Below, in pieces: positions 10,621 to 20,847 of a stretch of 64,000 nt of DNA; positions within the stretch are counted from its first letter, which is position 1; each line of letters opens with the position of its first letter. The stretch lies in the NCBI GenBank assembly GCA_030280995.1, contig JASXTE010000017.1:17791498-17855497 (forward strand). The letters are read 5' to 3'. Source of the DNA: Hemileia vastatrix (lineage: Eukaryota > Basidiomycota > Pucciniomycetes > Pucciniales > Zaghouaniaceae). A program made the position numbers and the translations under genes. The notes under the pieces are model-generated. The model was not told the DNA's origin, did no database searches, and saw only the letters and a list, made by a program, of their open reading frames with translations.

Positions 10621-11737
10621 AGGTGGAATTAAAGGATCCTCCACTGATTATGGAAATGAGGTGCTGAAGGAGAACCCAGGTATAAGGAGATTTGTTTGGG
10701 AATATGCAATCACTCTAGAGAGAGTATTGTTTAGAATTGAAGAGGATGGTTTGACCATTTCTGGGTCAAAGTTGTTTTTTTGTGTTCTGGATCTGGAAAT
10801 TATTGGTCATTTGGTATTTAAAGAAGGGAGGATTATTGCAAAGAAGAAGGTTAATAAAATTCAGTCATGGCCAAGGCCTAAAAATACTACTGAAGTCATA
10901 GGATTTTTGGGAGTTTGTGTGTATGTCAGGATTTTTATTAAAGGTTTTCCCTTGTTGAATTCACCTTTAAGGAGGCTGACCAGGAAAGATGCAGAGTGGG
11001 AATGGACTGGAGAGTGTGAAGAGGCTTTTCAGAAGTTAAAGAAGGTGGTGGGTGAAGATATTATTCTTCACAAGCTGGATTATGGTAGAGAAGCTGGAAA
11101 AATTTATCTGGTGGTGGAATCAAGTTATATTGCTGCTGGTGCTTTTTTGTCTCAGGAAGATAAAGCTGAGAAGGTCAGGCCAGTAAGGTATGAGTCTGTG
11201 GTTTTTAATGAGGTGGAATCTAGGTATTCTCAGCCAAAGTTTCAATTGTTTGGTGTAACAAAAATCTTGAAGAAGCTACAAACTTTTTTGTGGGGGCAGA
11301 ATTTTGAGCTGCAGTTGGATGCTAAATCTATTGTTCAAATGATCAACACATTTAGTCTTCCAAATGCTCCAATGACTAGGTGGGTGGCATTTATTCAGCA
11401 TTTTTCTTTTGACTTGGTGCACAAGCCAGGTAAAACTTTTATGATTCCAGATGGATTGTCAAGAAAACTGCCAACAGATGAAGATTCTGATTCTGAAGAG
11501 TTTGACATAGATTTCCCAGTGGTTAAGGCCAGCACAAAGGGTTCTGAAGATTTTTTTCCCCTCCCCCATGAGGCTAAACTGGAAGATTGTAGTCTCCTCC
11601 CCCATGAGGCTAAACTGGAAGATTGTTGTCTCCTCCCCTATGAGGCTAAACTGGAATATTTTTGTCTCCTCCCCCATGAGGCTTAACTGGAATATTGTTG
11701 TCTCCCCCCCCATGAGGCTAAACTGGAAGATTGAAGT
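10621..11737 (+). pseudogene. pol: gypsy copy B pol fragment: RT C-terminus and RNase H
   Basis: The frame matches copy A closely: KENPGIRRFVWEYAITLERV, then KKKVNKIQSWPRPKNTTEV, FLGVCVYVR, RRLTRKDAEWEW and SYIAAGAFLSQ. The fragment lacks the RT catalytic motif because truncation falls immediately after it. The C-terminal part runs into an 11-12 residue repeat, LLPHEAKLEDCS, encoded by tandem hairpin motifs. A TAA at about 11684-11686 ends the frame inside the repeat, just before the solo LTR. Confidence 0.85.
11559..11737 (+). repeat. 36-bp coding tandem repeat built on the hairpin motif
   Basis: Five units of about 36 bp share the core CTCCCCCATGAGGCTAAACT. Each encodes LLPHEAKLEDC or a variant. 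CTC and GAG form the arms of the same hairpin found in the non-coding tail. Two more units follow after the solo LTR (12977-13040). Confidence 0.85.
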
Positions 11738-12971
11738 TGTAGAGTAGACTCCTACAGTAACCTTGCTGCAGGCAGAATCCAAGGGAGTTGGAATGACAAA
11801 AAGAAATCCCTGTCCCTCTAAGTAAACGTAAGATTCAATTAACTAAGCTTGAAGATCTTCTTGAAGAGTTGGATGAGTTGAAATTCTGAGAGTTAGACTT
11901 TAAATGCATTGGAAACCTATAATAAAGACAAATCTAAGTGCAAACAATGGTTACACCAGCCAACAAAATACCTAGTACCAGATTACACTGATACCAGTCA
12001 CAGCAAATACTTAGAAAAAGCCGCAACACTTGCCCCAGAGACTGAAAAGTAAAGTAAAGTACTCTAGAAACTACCCTTGGAATGACCTGTTCAAAGGTGC
12101 CTTATTAAAGGACTGTCCCAGGTTTATCCAGTTTTCCACCAAAATTAAAGAGTGTACTTTATTATATTTTTATTTTATGAATTTTATAAGAAAATTAATA
12201 TATTTGAGTCACCCAGGATGAAAGCTATCCAAAGGTACCCTATATGTTGAAATTTTTTATTATAATTGTTGTTATATGTTAAATATTGTTAATTATTAAA
12301 AAGACCCTTATTATCGAAACTAAAAAAGACAAAAACCTGTAGAAGACTACAATTCTCCCTCCTCTATAATTCTCCTGCTCCAGACCTTTCCAACAATACC
12401 CTACATGCATAAGATCTACAATAAACTATTGATCTAGTAAGCATAATAACTTTCTAACCAAATTTTGCCACAATAGCCAGACTTTTCTGCAGTGAACAAA
12501 CTTTGCACTGGTGATCAGAATTTTCTACAGTGACCAAACTTTGCCACAATGCCCAGATTTTTCTGCAGTGACCAGACTTTGAACTGGTGATCAGACTTTT
12601 CTGAAGTGACCAAACTTTACCACAGTCCCCAGACTTTTCTGCAGTGATCAAACTTTGCCATAATGACAAACTTTGCCACAGTGACTTCGCTTTTACACTG
12701 GAAAATCACCAGATCAAACTGGAGCAAGTGCACCAGAAAAAAAGTGGCCATTTGAAGAGCACACTTCATTCACCAAAAATACAAATTCATAAAACCATCA
12801 AATCACAAAAGAAATACCACATATAACCATTCCAAAACACCAAAAATTAACCCAAAAAAATCCAGTTAACTCCCTTCAACCAACTTAACACCTGGTAACA
12901 CAATGATTTTCTTCCAACCAAGTTCCAATCAAATTTTCACTTAAGTGGCCTACCCAGATTTGGAATGCCAC
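11738..12971 (-). repeat. Solo LTR of a gypsy relative, inserted in copy B
   Basis: The plus-strand start TGTAGAGTAGACTCC and the end TTTGGAATGCCAC match the solo LTR at 53757-54895. Shared internal blocks include GCAGAATCC, CCCTGTCCCTCTAA and a GTGGCC-TAACCAGATTTG-type end. Flanks GAAGT and AACGT are a poor target-duplication match. Interrupted copy B sequence resumes right after it with another hairpin repeat unit. Arms CCTACAG (11751-11757) and CTGCAGG (11766-11772) form the U5 hairpin with one wobble on the sense strand. Confidence 0.75.
12465..12690. repeat. Tandem repeats in LTR (ACTTTGCCACAGTGACC units)
   Basis: About eight degenerate units of 26-30 bp alternate ACTTTTCTGCAGTGAC and ACTTTGCCACAGTG or ACTTTGCACTGGTGATC. 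The solo LTR at 53.8-54.9 kb has the same array (about 54390-54600). It lies in the part that would be U3, so it could be a set of promoter elements; that is inference. Confidence 0.7.
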
Positions 12972-12972
12972 A

Positions 12973-14570
12973 ACGTCTCCTCCCCCATGAGGCTAAACTG
13001 GATGATTGTTCTCTCCTCCCCCAAGAGGTTAAACTGGATGGTTCTGATCTTGATTCTGGTGATAAGGATGTTTTTGTTGGTGAAGATGGGGCTGATGTTT
13101 GAGATGGATCAAATTTGGAAAATGGTGTTTTTGTTAGTAAACTGGACTCTCATAAGGTTCAGTGGAAGGGACAGGATGTACCAAAGTTTAAGGATTGGTG
13201 TCCTGGTTGGGCCGGTTGTGTTGCTCATGTGCACACTGGTGATTTTGATGATAGGGTTGTACCCTTGGATGTTGTGTTGTTGGATTTTGAAGATGAGACC
13301 TGGGTTCAGACTGAGTTTTATTTTATTTTGGTTGAATATCTGTTTACAATGGAGAGGCCAGATATTTGTGATGATGATACTTGAGTGGCAATAAAGAAGA
13401 AAAGTCCTGGATCCTATGTGTCAGGAAGAAGGTTGATGAGGAGGAGACATCCAAATCCTCAAGTTGTGGTGACTCAGAAGAAGGGTCAAGAGTTGTTTTT
13501 GAAATCTTTGCATGAAGACCTTGGTCATAGAAGATTTGGGGAGACTTATAGAAGAGTAGCAGACAGATTTTGGTGGCCAGGTATGAAGTTGGCTGTGCAG
13601 GGTTGGGTTCAATCTTGTGAAGAATGTCAAAGAAGGAGTCACTTGAAACTTAAAGAGGTTGGCCGTGCTACTGGTGAATCAACTGTGTTTGGAAGAGTCA
13701 GTCTGGATGCTGTCCATATTAAAGAGGGCAGGTATAAATACTTGATTGTTGCCAGGGATGATTTGTCTGGTTGGGTGGAGGCAGCGCCTCTGGTTAATTT
13801 GACTGCCAAAAATGTGGCAGAATTTTTGAAGAAGGAATGGGTTTTTAGATATGGGTTGATGAAGTTGGTGACTGTTGAAAGTGGGCCAGAGTTTGGAGCT
13901 GAATTCAAAGAAGCTGTGGAAAGTATTGGCTCTAAAGTCAGAGTGGCTACACCTTATTATCCTGAAGCTGAAGGCATGGTTGAAAGAGGCCATAATGATA
14001 TCAAGAATGCTTTGGTGAAGATGTGTGGAGATAGTGCTGAAAAGTGGAGGCATTATTTACCCTTGGTGTTATTTGCTGATAGGGCCACTGTGAAAAGAAC
14101 AACTGGCTATTCTCCTTATGAATTAATGTTTGGTCAGAAATCTGTTCTACCAGTGGATTTGGAAGCTGTCTCTTATCTGTGAATCAATTGGGCTGATGTG
14201 TTATCAACAGAACATTTACTGTGGCAGGATGCAACAGTTAGAATGTGAAGAGGAATGTCAAGAGAAGGCATACTCTAGAATGATGAAGATAAGAAATCAA
14301 TCAGTCAGATACTGGGACAAGAAGTTGGCTCATAGACTCAGGAATCCCTTGAAACATGTTTGTTTGGTTTTGGTGAATAATTGAAGTTTGGAGAGTCAGT
14401 GGGGAAAGATATTTGCTGAAAGATGGAATGGACCTTACAGAGTCAGATCTCAGGTTTCTGGAGGTTCTTATGTTTTGGAAGAATTGGATGGTGCAGTCTT
14501 AAAAAAGAGAGTGGCTGCTGATCAGGTGAAAGAATTTTACCCTAGAGGCACTAGAAGGAAAGAAGGTTGA
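12973..14570 (+). pseudogene. pol: gypsy copy B pol fragment: linker and integrase
   Basis: After the solo LTR the frame resumes with LLPHEAKLDD and continues through DVVLLDFEDETWVQTEF to the integrase. It has an HHCC finger (HEDLGHRRF, then CEECQ), VARDDLSGWVEAAP, VTVESGPEF and EAEGMVERGH. Relative to copy A, the second catalytic Asp is replaced by Glu (VDGG against VESG). Breaks: TGA at about 13101-13103, TGA at 13382-13384 where copy A has Trp, a frameshift near 14180, and TGA at about 14383 where copy A has Arg. It ends at TGA 14568-14570, and a CTC...GAG hairpin starts at the very next base. Confidence 0.88.
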
Positions 14571-15000
14571 CTCCGCAATGAGGATAAACTATGGACCATT
14601 ATTAATTTTGGATTTTTGGTGATGCTGTGCATCTGTTTTGTAGGAAACTTTCTGTTAGAAGGTACCCATGGGTGGGGGTTCTAGATTTTGCCTTGGCAAG
14701 TGCGGGGGTGACTAGTGGGCTGGCTTCTCTATCAAAAGTTACCCCAGATTGCCTGTTTCCAACCCCTTCTATTAATTTGGTTGAACCCTAGAATTGGGTT
14801 TTCTTCACAGGTTTTAGTCCCCTATGACTTTAAACTGGAAATTCTTTTGGTCTTCAAGTGCGGGACTCTTCACAATTATTGGTTTGGTTTTTGTGTTGGA
14901 TGTTGTGTTTTTGTTAGATGGTACCCAGGGGGGTGTTTCTAGATTTTATTTTGGCAAGTGTGGGGGTAACTGATGAGCTGGCTGCTCTGTAGAACAGTTA
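14571..15000 (+). other. Copy B tail: post-stop hairpin and two SL1 stem-loops
   Basis: The post-stop hairpin has CTC at 14571-14573 and GAG at 14580-14582. The first SL1 starts at about 14704 (GGGGTGACT, pairing with AGTTACCCC through one G-U pair). The second is at 14963-15004 (GGGGTAACTG with CAGTTACACC, one mismatch). Each is preceded by TTGGCAAGTG. An AGTC-type hairpin motif in reverse orientation lies near 14818 and another near 15074. Confidence 0.7.
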
Positions 15001-15135
15001 CACCATAATGTCTGTTTCAAGTATTTGGTTTGTCCTAGTTGAATCCTAGTTCTGGGTTTTGTTATTCAGGTTCTAGTCCACTATGACTTTAAACTGGCTT
15101 GAAACTGGCTTCTTTGTTCCTTTGGATTGGTTGCA

Positions 15136-15191
15136 GATCACTGGTGGTCTCCCATCATTTTTACTTTTTGGAGGGAGCCAACCCAGTGATC
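15136..15191 (+). other. Stem-loop SL2, copy B
   Basis: GATCACTGG and CCAGTGATC form a perfect 9-bp outer stem. TGGT plus CTCCC and GGGAG plus CCA extend it inward around an AT-rich loop. This is the best-paired of the three SL2 copies. Confidence 0.75.
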
Positions 15192-15348
15192 ATTTCTATG
15201 GAGCCTGACTTTTTTTTCTGATTTTTGTGTTTATGGTTTTGTTAGATAGTAGTTTTGGATTGTTTTCTTTTTTCTCTTTTTTTCTTTAAATTTTTTTATG
15301 GGGGTTATTAGGATGTAAAGAGGGAAAAATCACAAAATTATGGTGTTA

Positions 15349-15595
15349 CCACCTCAGAGTCACCTGGATGTGGGCAAGCATTGGTGGGGAAAGGCTCATC
15401 AATTGGCCAGGCAATGCTATTTTCTTTTATATTTATTTCATTTTTTTTCTGTGTTTCATTTTTTAATTATTTTCTTTAATCTCTAATTTTCTATCTTAAA
15501 TCATTTAAAATATTTAAAGGAGTATCCACATCAAGGTGCACTTGGATGTAGGTAAGGTATCAGGGGATCAGCTCATCAATAGGCTGGGAGATACC
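15349..15595 (+). other. Two SL3 stem-loops and an SL4, copy B
   Basis: The first SL3 (15377-15418) has arms AGCATTG and CAATGCT. The second (15556-15595) has GGTATC and GATACC, with inner arms CAGC and GCTG. Both enclose the loop TCATCAAT(T/A)G. SL4 (about 15527-15549) has CACATC and GATGT arms. The two outer stems have different sequences at corresponding places but both pair fully. Confidence 0.75.
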
Positions 15596-15600
15596 ATTTG

Positions 15601-15789
15601 TAATAATTACTTAGTTCAGATTATTTTATTCATTTCATTTTAATTTCATTTTCAAATTTTTTTTTAGTATGTTAGTAGTTTAGTAGATAAAAATAAAAAT
15701 AAAAATAAATTAAAAAAAATTTATATATATATATATCTTTTAGCTGTTATTACTTTTTTCTATTTAGTAAATGCATTAAATTCTTTTAT
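15601..15789. other. AT-rich spacer, no gene
   Basis: T-rich and A-rich runs with a short TATATATA tract; no gene is seen. Confidence 0.7.
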
Positions 15790-16227
15790 TTAATGATGGG
15801 ATGAAGAAGCCTCTGGCAGTGGGTCTGGATGGTGTTGGAATTTTTGTTTCTTGTTTGGATTAGAGGAAGAACTGTGTTCTTTGTAGTGCAGGTGGCTGGA
15901 GAAAGTATACAAGTTATAGTGGTCAAGAACTGGGTCAGAAGGTACACTTTGGGAAGAAGAAGGAGAAGCAGGAATCGAGTGCTGGAAAGTGTGCTTGATA
16001 ATTCGAAACATCTTCCAGTGGTCATCAAGGAGTTGTTTTCACAGATTATTCTCAAAATCATTCAACAGACCATGGAGAGCAAAGGCTTTGAGCATGTTGA
16101 GACACATCATGCTTAAGTGTTGCTTCATAGCAGCATAATCCAGCATCAAATTAGTTTCTAAGGGTTGGCCAGTTCCAAATGCAGCTGCAGGAGGCGGGGT
16201 TCCAACTAAACAAAAGAATTGGTTCAA
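15790..16227 (-). pseudogene. Unrecognised ORF with one internal stop
   Basis: A minus-strand frame of 146 codons runs from an ATG at 16225-16227 to TGA-type termination at 15790, with one in-frame TGA at 16039-16041. The product would be Ser/Pro/His-rich in its C-terminal half (SIPASPSSSQS, PNKKQKFQHH) and begins MNQFFCLVGTPPPAAAFG. I recognise no domain. It sits between gypsy copy B and a fold-back element. It could be an exon of a decayed transposon gene, or chance. Confidence 0.35.
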
Positions 16228-16289
16228 TAATTGTTCTCTGATGAAGAAAATTATTATTATTATTATTATTTTTTATAATTGTTATCATT

Positions 16290-16778
16290 GTTATTAATAA
16301 ATTAATTAATTATTTTCTTCCCCCCCATGCACCATTTTCCCCTCCCAACCAGCTTACTTGCTAGTGGGGAGGATGGGAGGCATACAAGAAGATTTGCTTG
16401 AATCTTCTTGTATGCCTCAAGGGCCCCTTACTCCTCTCGCTGAAAAGTGAGGGAGGGAAGGTGGTTCGCCCGTGAGTTTGCAAATGCAAGTTTTTAAAAA
16501 CTTGCACATGGACCAACCTTGCTACCCGGGAGGGGCTGTTTGTGTCCTCCTGGGTGGCAAGGGTGGCACATGCACAAGTTTGCTTTTCAAGCTTGCGCAC
16601 AGACCACTTTCCCTCCCTTGCTCCTCAGCAAGAGGGGGAGGGGCCCCAGAGGCATACAAGAAGACTTGAGTGAGTCTTCTTGTATGCCTCCCATCCCCCC
16701 CACTAGCAAGGAAGCTGGTTGGGAGGGGAAAATAGTGCGTGGGGGGGGGAAGAAAATAAAAAATAATTAATTAATAAC
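16290..16778. mobile_element. Fold-back (long inverted repeat) element, about 490 bp
   Basis: The two halves are inverted copies around a centre near 16534. The left arm blocks CATGCACCATTTTCCCCTCC and AACCAGCTTACTTGCTAGTG have near-exact reverse complements on the right at about 16700-16750. Each arm also holds its own hairpin: GGCATACAAGAAGA with TCTTCTTGTATGCC. The inner part is GC-rich and the ends run into TAATTAATTA and AAT microsatellite. No coding potential. Confidence 0.85.
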
Positions 16779-16885
16779 AATAATAATAATAATAATAATA
16801 GCAATAAAAATAATAAATAATAAAAATATAAATAATAATAATGATAATAATAATAATAATAATTATTATAATAATAATTAGTATT
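16779..16885. repeat. AAT/ATT microsatellite
   Basis: An imperfect AAT tract lies between the fold-back element and the MITE. The tract resumes beyond the MITE, suggesting that the MITE inserted into it. Confidence 0.85.
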
Positions 16886-17355
16886 AGGGGGTATCAATGT
16901 TCAGGGATCCAAAATTAGGGATCAGGAATTTTTTTCCCCAGGCTCAGACATTATTAATTGTGGAAGATTCTTATCCACTAGCCCCAGGGCTAGTAGATAA
17001 GGAATCCACAATAATGCATTATCCTGCCTCTTATACCCCAATTTTCATTCCTTATTCCTGATCCCAAACTCATTGCATCCATGATTGATTTGTCAGCAAG
17101 TCACATGACATTTAATTGTGGATGTTATCCTTATGTGTCTCTTTACTCTATGAAAGATGTGGTTATGACAGAAAGTTGTCTAAGATGTGGTTATGAAAAA
17201 TTGAGTAGAAAAATTTCAGATAAGAGGTGAACATTGACACGTAAAGTGTCTAATAACCCAATTATTAGCAAAAATAATTGCAGAAGATAATTGGGGTATT
17301 AGGATTTTAATCCGCAATTAATTTAATTGCAGATCCCTGAAAATTGATACCCTCT
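16886..17355. mobile_element. Harbinger-type MITE, 470 bp, deletion derivative
   Basis: The termini AGGGGGTATCAATGTTC and ATTGATACCCTCT are inverted. The left 245 bp match 34936-35180 of the large Harbinger element, including AGCCCCAGGGCTAG and a TCACATGAC block. The right 190 bp match 51350-51531 (CACGTAAAGTGTCTAATAAC). The middle of the autonomous element is absent, so it is an internal-deletion derivative. Flanks ATT and GAT do not match exactly; TTA and TGA overlapping the ends would differ by one base. Confidence 0.85.
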
Positions 17356-17358
17356 GAT

Positions 17359-17517
17359 AAGAATAATAATAAGAAGAATTATATAAATAATAATAATAAT
17401 AATAGTAATAATAATAATAATAAGAATAATAATAGTAATAAAAATAAAAATATTAATAATAATAGTAATAATAATAATAATAAGAATAATAATAGTAATA
17501 AAAATAAAAATATTAAA

Positions 17518-17548
<31 letters not shown>

Positions 17549-17720
17549 TTTTTATTATTATTAATATTATTATTACTATTACTATTAATATTAATATTAT
17601 CAATACTATTATTACTATTATTAATATTATTATTAATATTAATGTAAATGAAAGTACATTAAAAATATTAATGATAATAAAAAATAAAAATAAGTTCAGT
17701 AAATTGAAATAAAAAGAAAA
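17359..17720. repeat. AAT-rich microsatellite
   Basis: About 340 bp of imperfect AAT, AAAT and ATT repeats. Open frames on both strands here are repeat artefacts (poly-Asn, poly-Ile and poly-Leu). Confidence 0.9.
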
Positions 17721-19160
17721 CATTAATAAGTGAAAATATATTAGTAAAGAGAATGTAGAAAATATTAATTATTAAAATATACCTGTTATCTCCTGAAAAT
17801 TTACCTGGCACTTGTTAGTAGGTGTCCATCCTTAAATTCATTTTTGACTCAAGAATAAATGTGATTTAATGCAATGCAAGCTAGAATTCCCATTTTTGAG
17901 TGTGCAGTATTTCCAGATGGTTTATGGCTGAATTAAAATTCAGAAAAATATATGATAGTTATTTGAAACTGCTATTAGGAGCTCATAATTTTTCCCTTGG
18001 TGTTTAAGCATATTTGAGATATACCTAATGAATGCAAATAATAATCATAATAGCAATAAATGGATTTTTTTTGTAACATAATGGTAATATTAATAATTTT
18101 AATACTTAAAATAATTATTTTGATTGTTTATATTATTATGATTATTATAGAGCTATAAATAAAAAATTAGGCTCAAGTGAATCATATTAATTCAAATAAT
18201 AAATATAGTGACACCTTTCTCTTGAGTTCAGTAATGATTACTCATTGGATAATTTTTTATTCAGCTTATGAGTGATAGTTTTTTTAATAATTTTTTAATA
18301 TAATTATAGCAATAATATTTATTTTTTTAATAAAATATCAGATAAAGGAACCATCACTTTATTTATTAGAAGTAGGCCTTTTCCGGATGGTTTCATTATT
18401 TTTTTGAAAAATTAAAATAATTAGTAGACTAATGTTAAATTTGTTAAATTTTATTTTTTACTTTATTCCACTCTATGATAGCTATAAGGCCTGTTTTATG
18501 AAAGTATTTCAATTATACATAAGAAGACAAGGAAAATACATATCATAAAAATGCCATATCATATCTATTATTGCACCCATTGAAATTGAAATCATTGTGG
18601 ACAGTGTTTTATGTATGTTGTTACCATAATTTATGCCAAAGAATTAGGTGTTTTTTAATATAATGATTTCCTTACAAGATTAAGTTTCTGTAAAACATTT
18701 CTTTTCTCTTCCAATGATGCCTGTATCTGTGCTGGTTTTTTATTCATTATAATAAATCAATAATTCATAGTTCTACTCTAGTTGGTATCTGGTGAGTAAT
18801 TTGAGAATTTGAGGTTTATGCATAATGAATCTGAGTGAAAAAGGTTACTCAGAGGTTACTTTGAAGGTACCTCACATAGTACCTGAAAAACCACTTTCAG
18901 TCATGTGATACTTTTTTCCCCCCTGTGAATCAAGGGGAGCACAGTTGGGTTCTTGGCATGAAAACTGTTAGGGACCAAACCAAAAAACTATTAGTTTATC
19001 TCAGGAGTTATACATCACTAAACTACTCAATCAATTTAGCTTTGAAGACTGTTGAACTTTCACCACTCCTCTAGTTCCCAATTCACATTTCACAACATGC
19101 AACACCAAGGAATTAACTCACTCACTCAATTACAAACAATCTATTTGTCTTCTCAACTAT
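17721..19160. other. No gene seen
   Basis: AT-rich sequence without a convincing frame. A segment near 18878-18905 (TACCTGAAAAACCACTT) resembles pieces at 29630 and, inverted, at 21680-21705. Confidence 0.6.
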
Positions 19161-19164
19161 CAGG

Positions 19165-19790
19165 TACTATTCAATTTCCCCAATCTAGCTTATTCTGCCT
19201 CTAACCTAGCTCAATATCTTAATAAAACATCTGATCAACAAATCCAAGCATTGTTCCATATCCTTCAATACCTCAAACTAACAAAGGACTTCCACCTAAA
19301 ACAAGGAGAAGTCCCTAATTCCAAAATGGGTTCCTTAATTAGTTACACAGATGCTGACTATAATAAATCTAACTACTCTACATCAACCTTGGGAACCCTT
19401 GCCTTTCATCTTGGACTGATCAGTTGGTGCTCATGTAAACAACAATCATTTGCCCTTTCAACCTCTGAATCCAAATATTATGCTATGAAAGAATGCGGTC
19501 AAGATCTTTTATGGACAAAAGAAATTTTTAAAGACTTCTCTCTCCAACTCAATAAATCTATTCTTATGGATGAAAATCAAGGTGGAATTAATTTGTCACT
19601 TAATCCACTGTATCAACATTGAACCAGACTCATAAATACCAGAGTGTGTTGTTTGCATGAAAAAGAGAAACATGGTTAATTCTCCATTGATCACACCCCT
19701 TCTACTAAAATTGTGTCTGATTTTTTAACTAAATCTTTACCTATACCTAAGCATTTTGAATTTCTTAACTCATTAAGCCTTTCATAATTG
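19165..19790 (+). pseudogene. pol: Ty1/copia pol fragment: RNase H end
   Basis: The frame before and through 19251 reads PNLAYSASNLAQYL and QALFHILQYLK, then SYTDADYNKSNYSTSTLGT, ISWCSCKQQS and LSTSESKYYAMKECG. These are standard blocks of copia RNase H. A TGA at 19620-19622 interrupts it, and the C-terminal tail (KIVSDFLTKSLPIPKHFEFL) continues beyond it with a further stop. Everything upstream (gag, integrase, RT core) is missing. It is followed 20 bp later by a purine-rich tract and an LTR. Confidence 0.85.
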
Positions 19791-19810
19791 CTGTCTTGAG
19801 CAGGCAAGGG

Positions 19811-20525
19811 TGTCAAGACTATATCATTATGCAGATACTCCATTCCTATATACAAATCCATACTTATACATATCTATATATATATAATACTATATACATA
19901 CTATTCTATCTATACTTTAATCTAACTTGATAATACTACATAGAGCTTATATGGATGAGGAATTTTCACACGCTTCCTCATCCACTCTTTTTCTACTCTT
20001 ACTTATTATATTTATTTATTAACAATTATTACTTAAATTCTCCTTTAAGTTTCTTTTCCACTTTATTTCTCTTGAAATTCTGTCCTTGTGGTCCCTTGTG
20101 GTCCATTGCATCCTAAAACTTAACTTACCTGGTGCTTAAATTTATCAGCAAATATTATGTAACTATTGTACAACAGTTGTGAAAAAATTGGTTTTTGCAC
20201 TTAATACCCATTTTAAACCCACCTAAGACCTCTATAAGTACTAATTAAATACAAGGGGATGTATGTAATGTTAGTGTTAGCCTGGATATACCCATGACAG
20301 AGTGAAATGTACTTATAAACTATGTTTAACACATTTAGTATACATGGGAACATTAAATAAAGGTACACAAGTTGTATACATTGTCAGAATATCAGTCCTA
20401 CTGTTGATTGTCTCTTCAGATCACTTGAATCTTCTGTTTCCAAAACAATCTTTCTTAAACATTATATTTTTTTTATCAATAAAGATTTTTATTTTGCACA
20501 TCACTTGTTAACCAGATTCAAGACA
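19811..20525 (+). repeat. Copia 3' LTR (predicted)
   Basis: After the purine tract GAGCAGGCAAGGG the sequence begins TGTCAAGAC. A matching inverted terminus, CAAGACA, occurs at 20519-20525. TG...CA ends, position right after copia pol and a length of 715 bp fit an LTR. The 5' LTR is absent, so the far boundary is not confirmed by a second copy. Confidence 0.55.
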
Positions 20526-20845
20526 TATCAATATAAAATAAATACTAATACAAATATCTATATACATATATGTTATCCACTACAACTTCTAGCCCTAAAA
20601 TATTATTTAACCTATACCTGTGATAAAAGAGAGTATACATTGATTGCAACATTCATTTCCTTTTTCCATCTTTGTTTGCTTTAATCAATCACCAAGTAGG
20701 GTCTGATTTTTATCTTCATTTACATTTGTTATATTTAGCTCATTTTAATTGATACCTATCTTGGTTTTATTTAATTAATAAACATCCCTGAGATCCTTTG
20801 ATTTGTGTTTTAATCGGATCTTAAAGTTGTGTAGAGTTATTCTCC
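20526..20845. other. No gene seen
   Basis: AT-rich, no frame or repeat of note. Confidence 0.6.
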
Positions 20846-20847
20846 AT

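Larger units (their letters stand above)
10621..15600 (+). mobile_element. Truncated Ty3/gypsy copy B, interrupted by a solo LTR
   Basis: Copy B is a relative of copy A in the opposite orientation. It begins within the RT domain just past the catalytic motif (GGIKG), so gag, protease and most of RT are missing. RNase H and integrase follow, then a tail with SL1 (twice), SL2 and SL3/SL4 (twice). A 1.2-kb solo LTR of a related element interrupts it at 11738-12971. No LTR of its own was recognised. Confidence 0.85.

Noticed and set aside
12454..12669. Open frame across LTR tandem repeats
   Set aside because: Repeat-derived, no start context and no relation to gypsy proteins.
17344..17723. Open frames of Asn/Lys or Ile/Leu over the AAT tract
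   Set aside because: Pure microsatellite artefacts.
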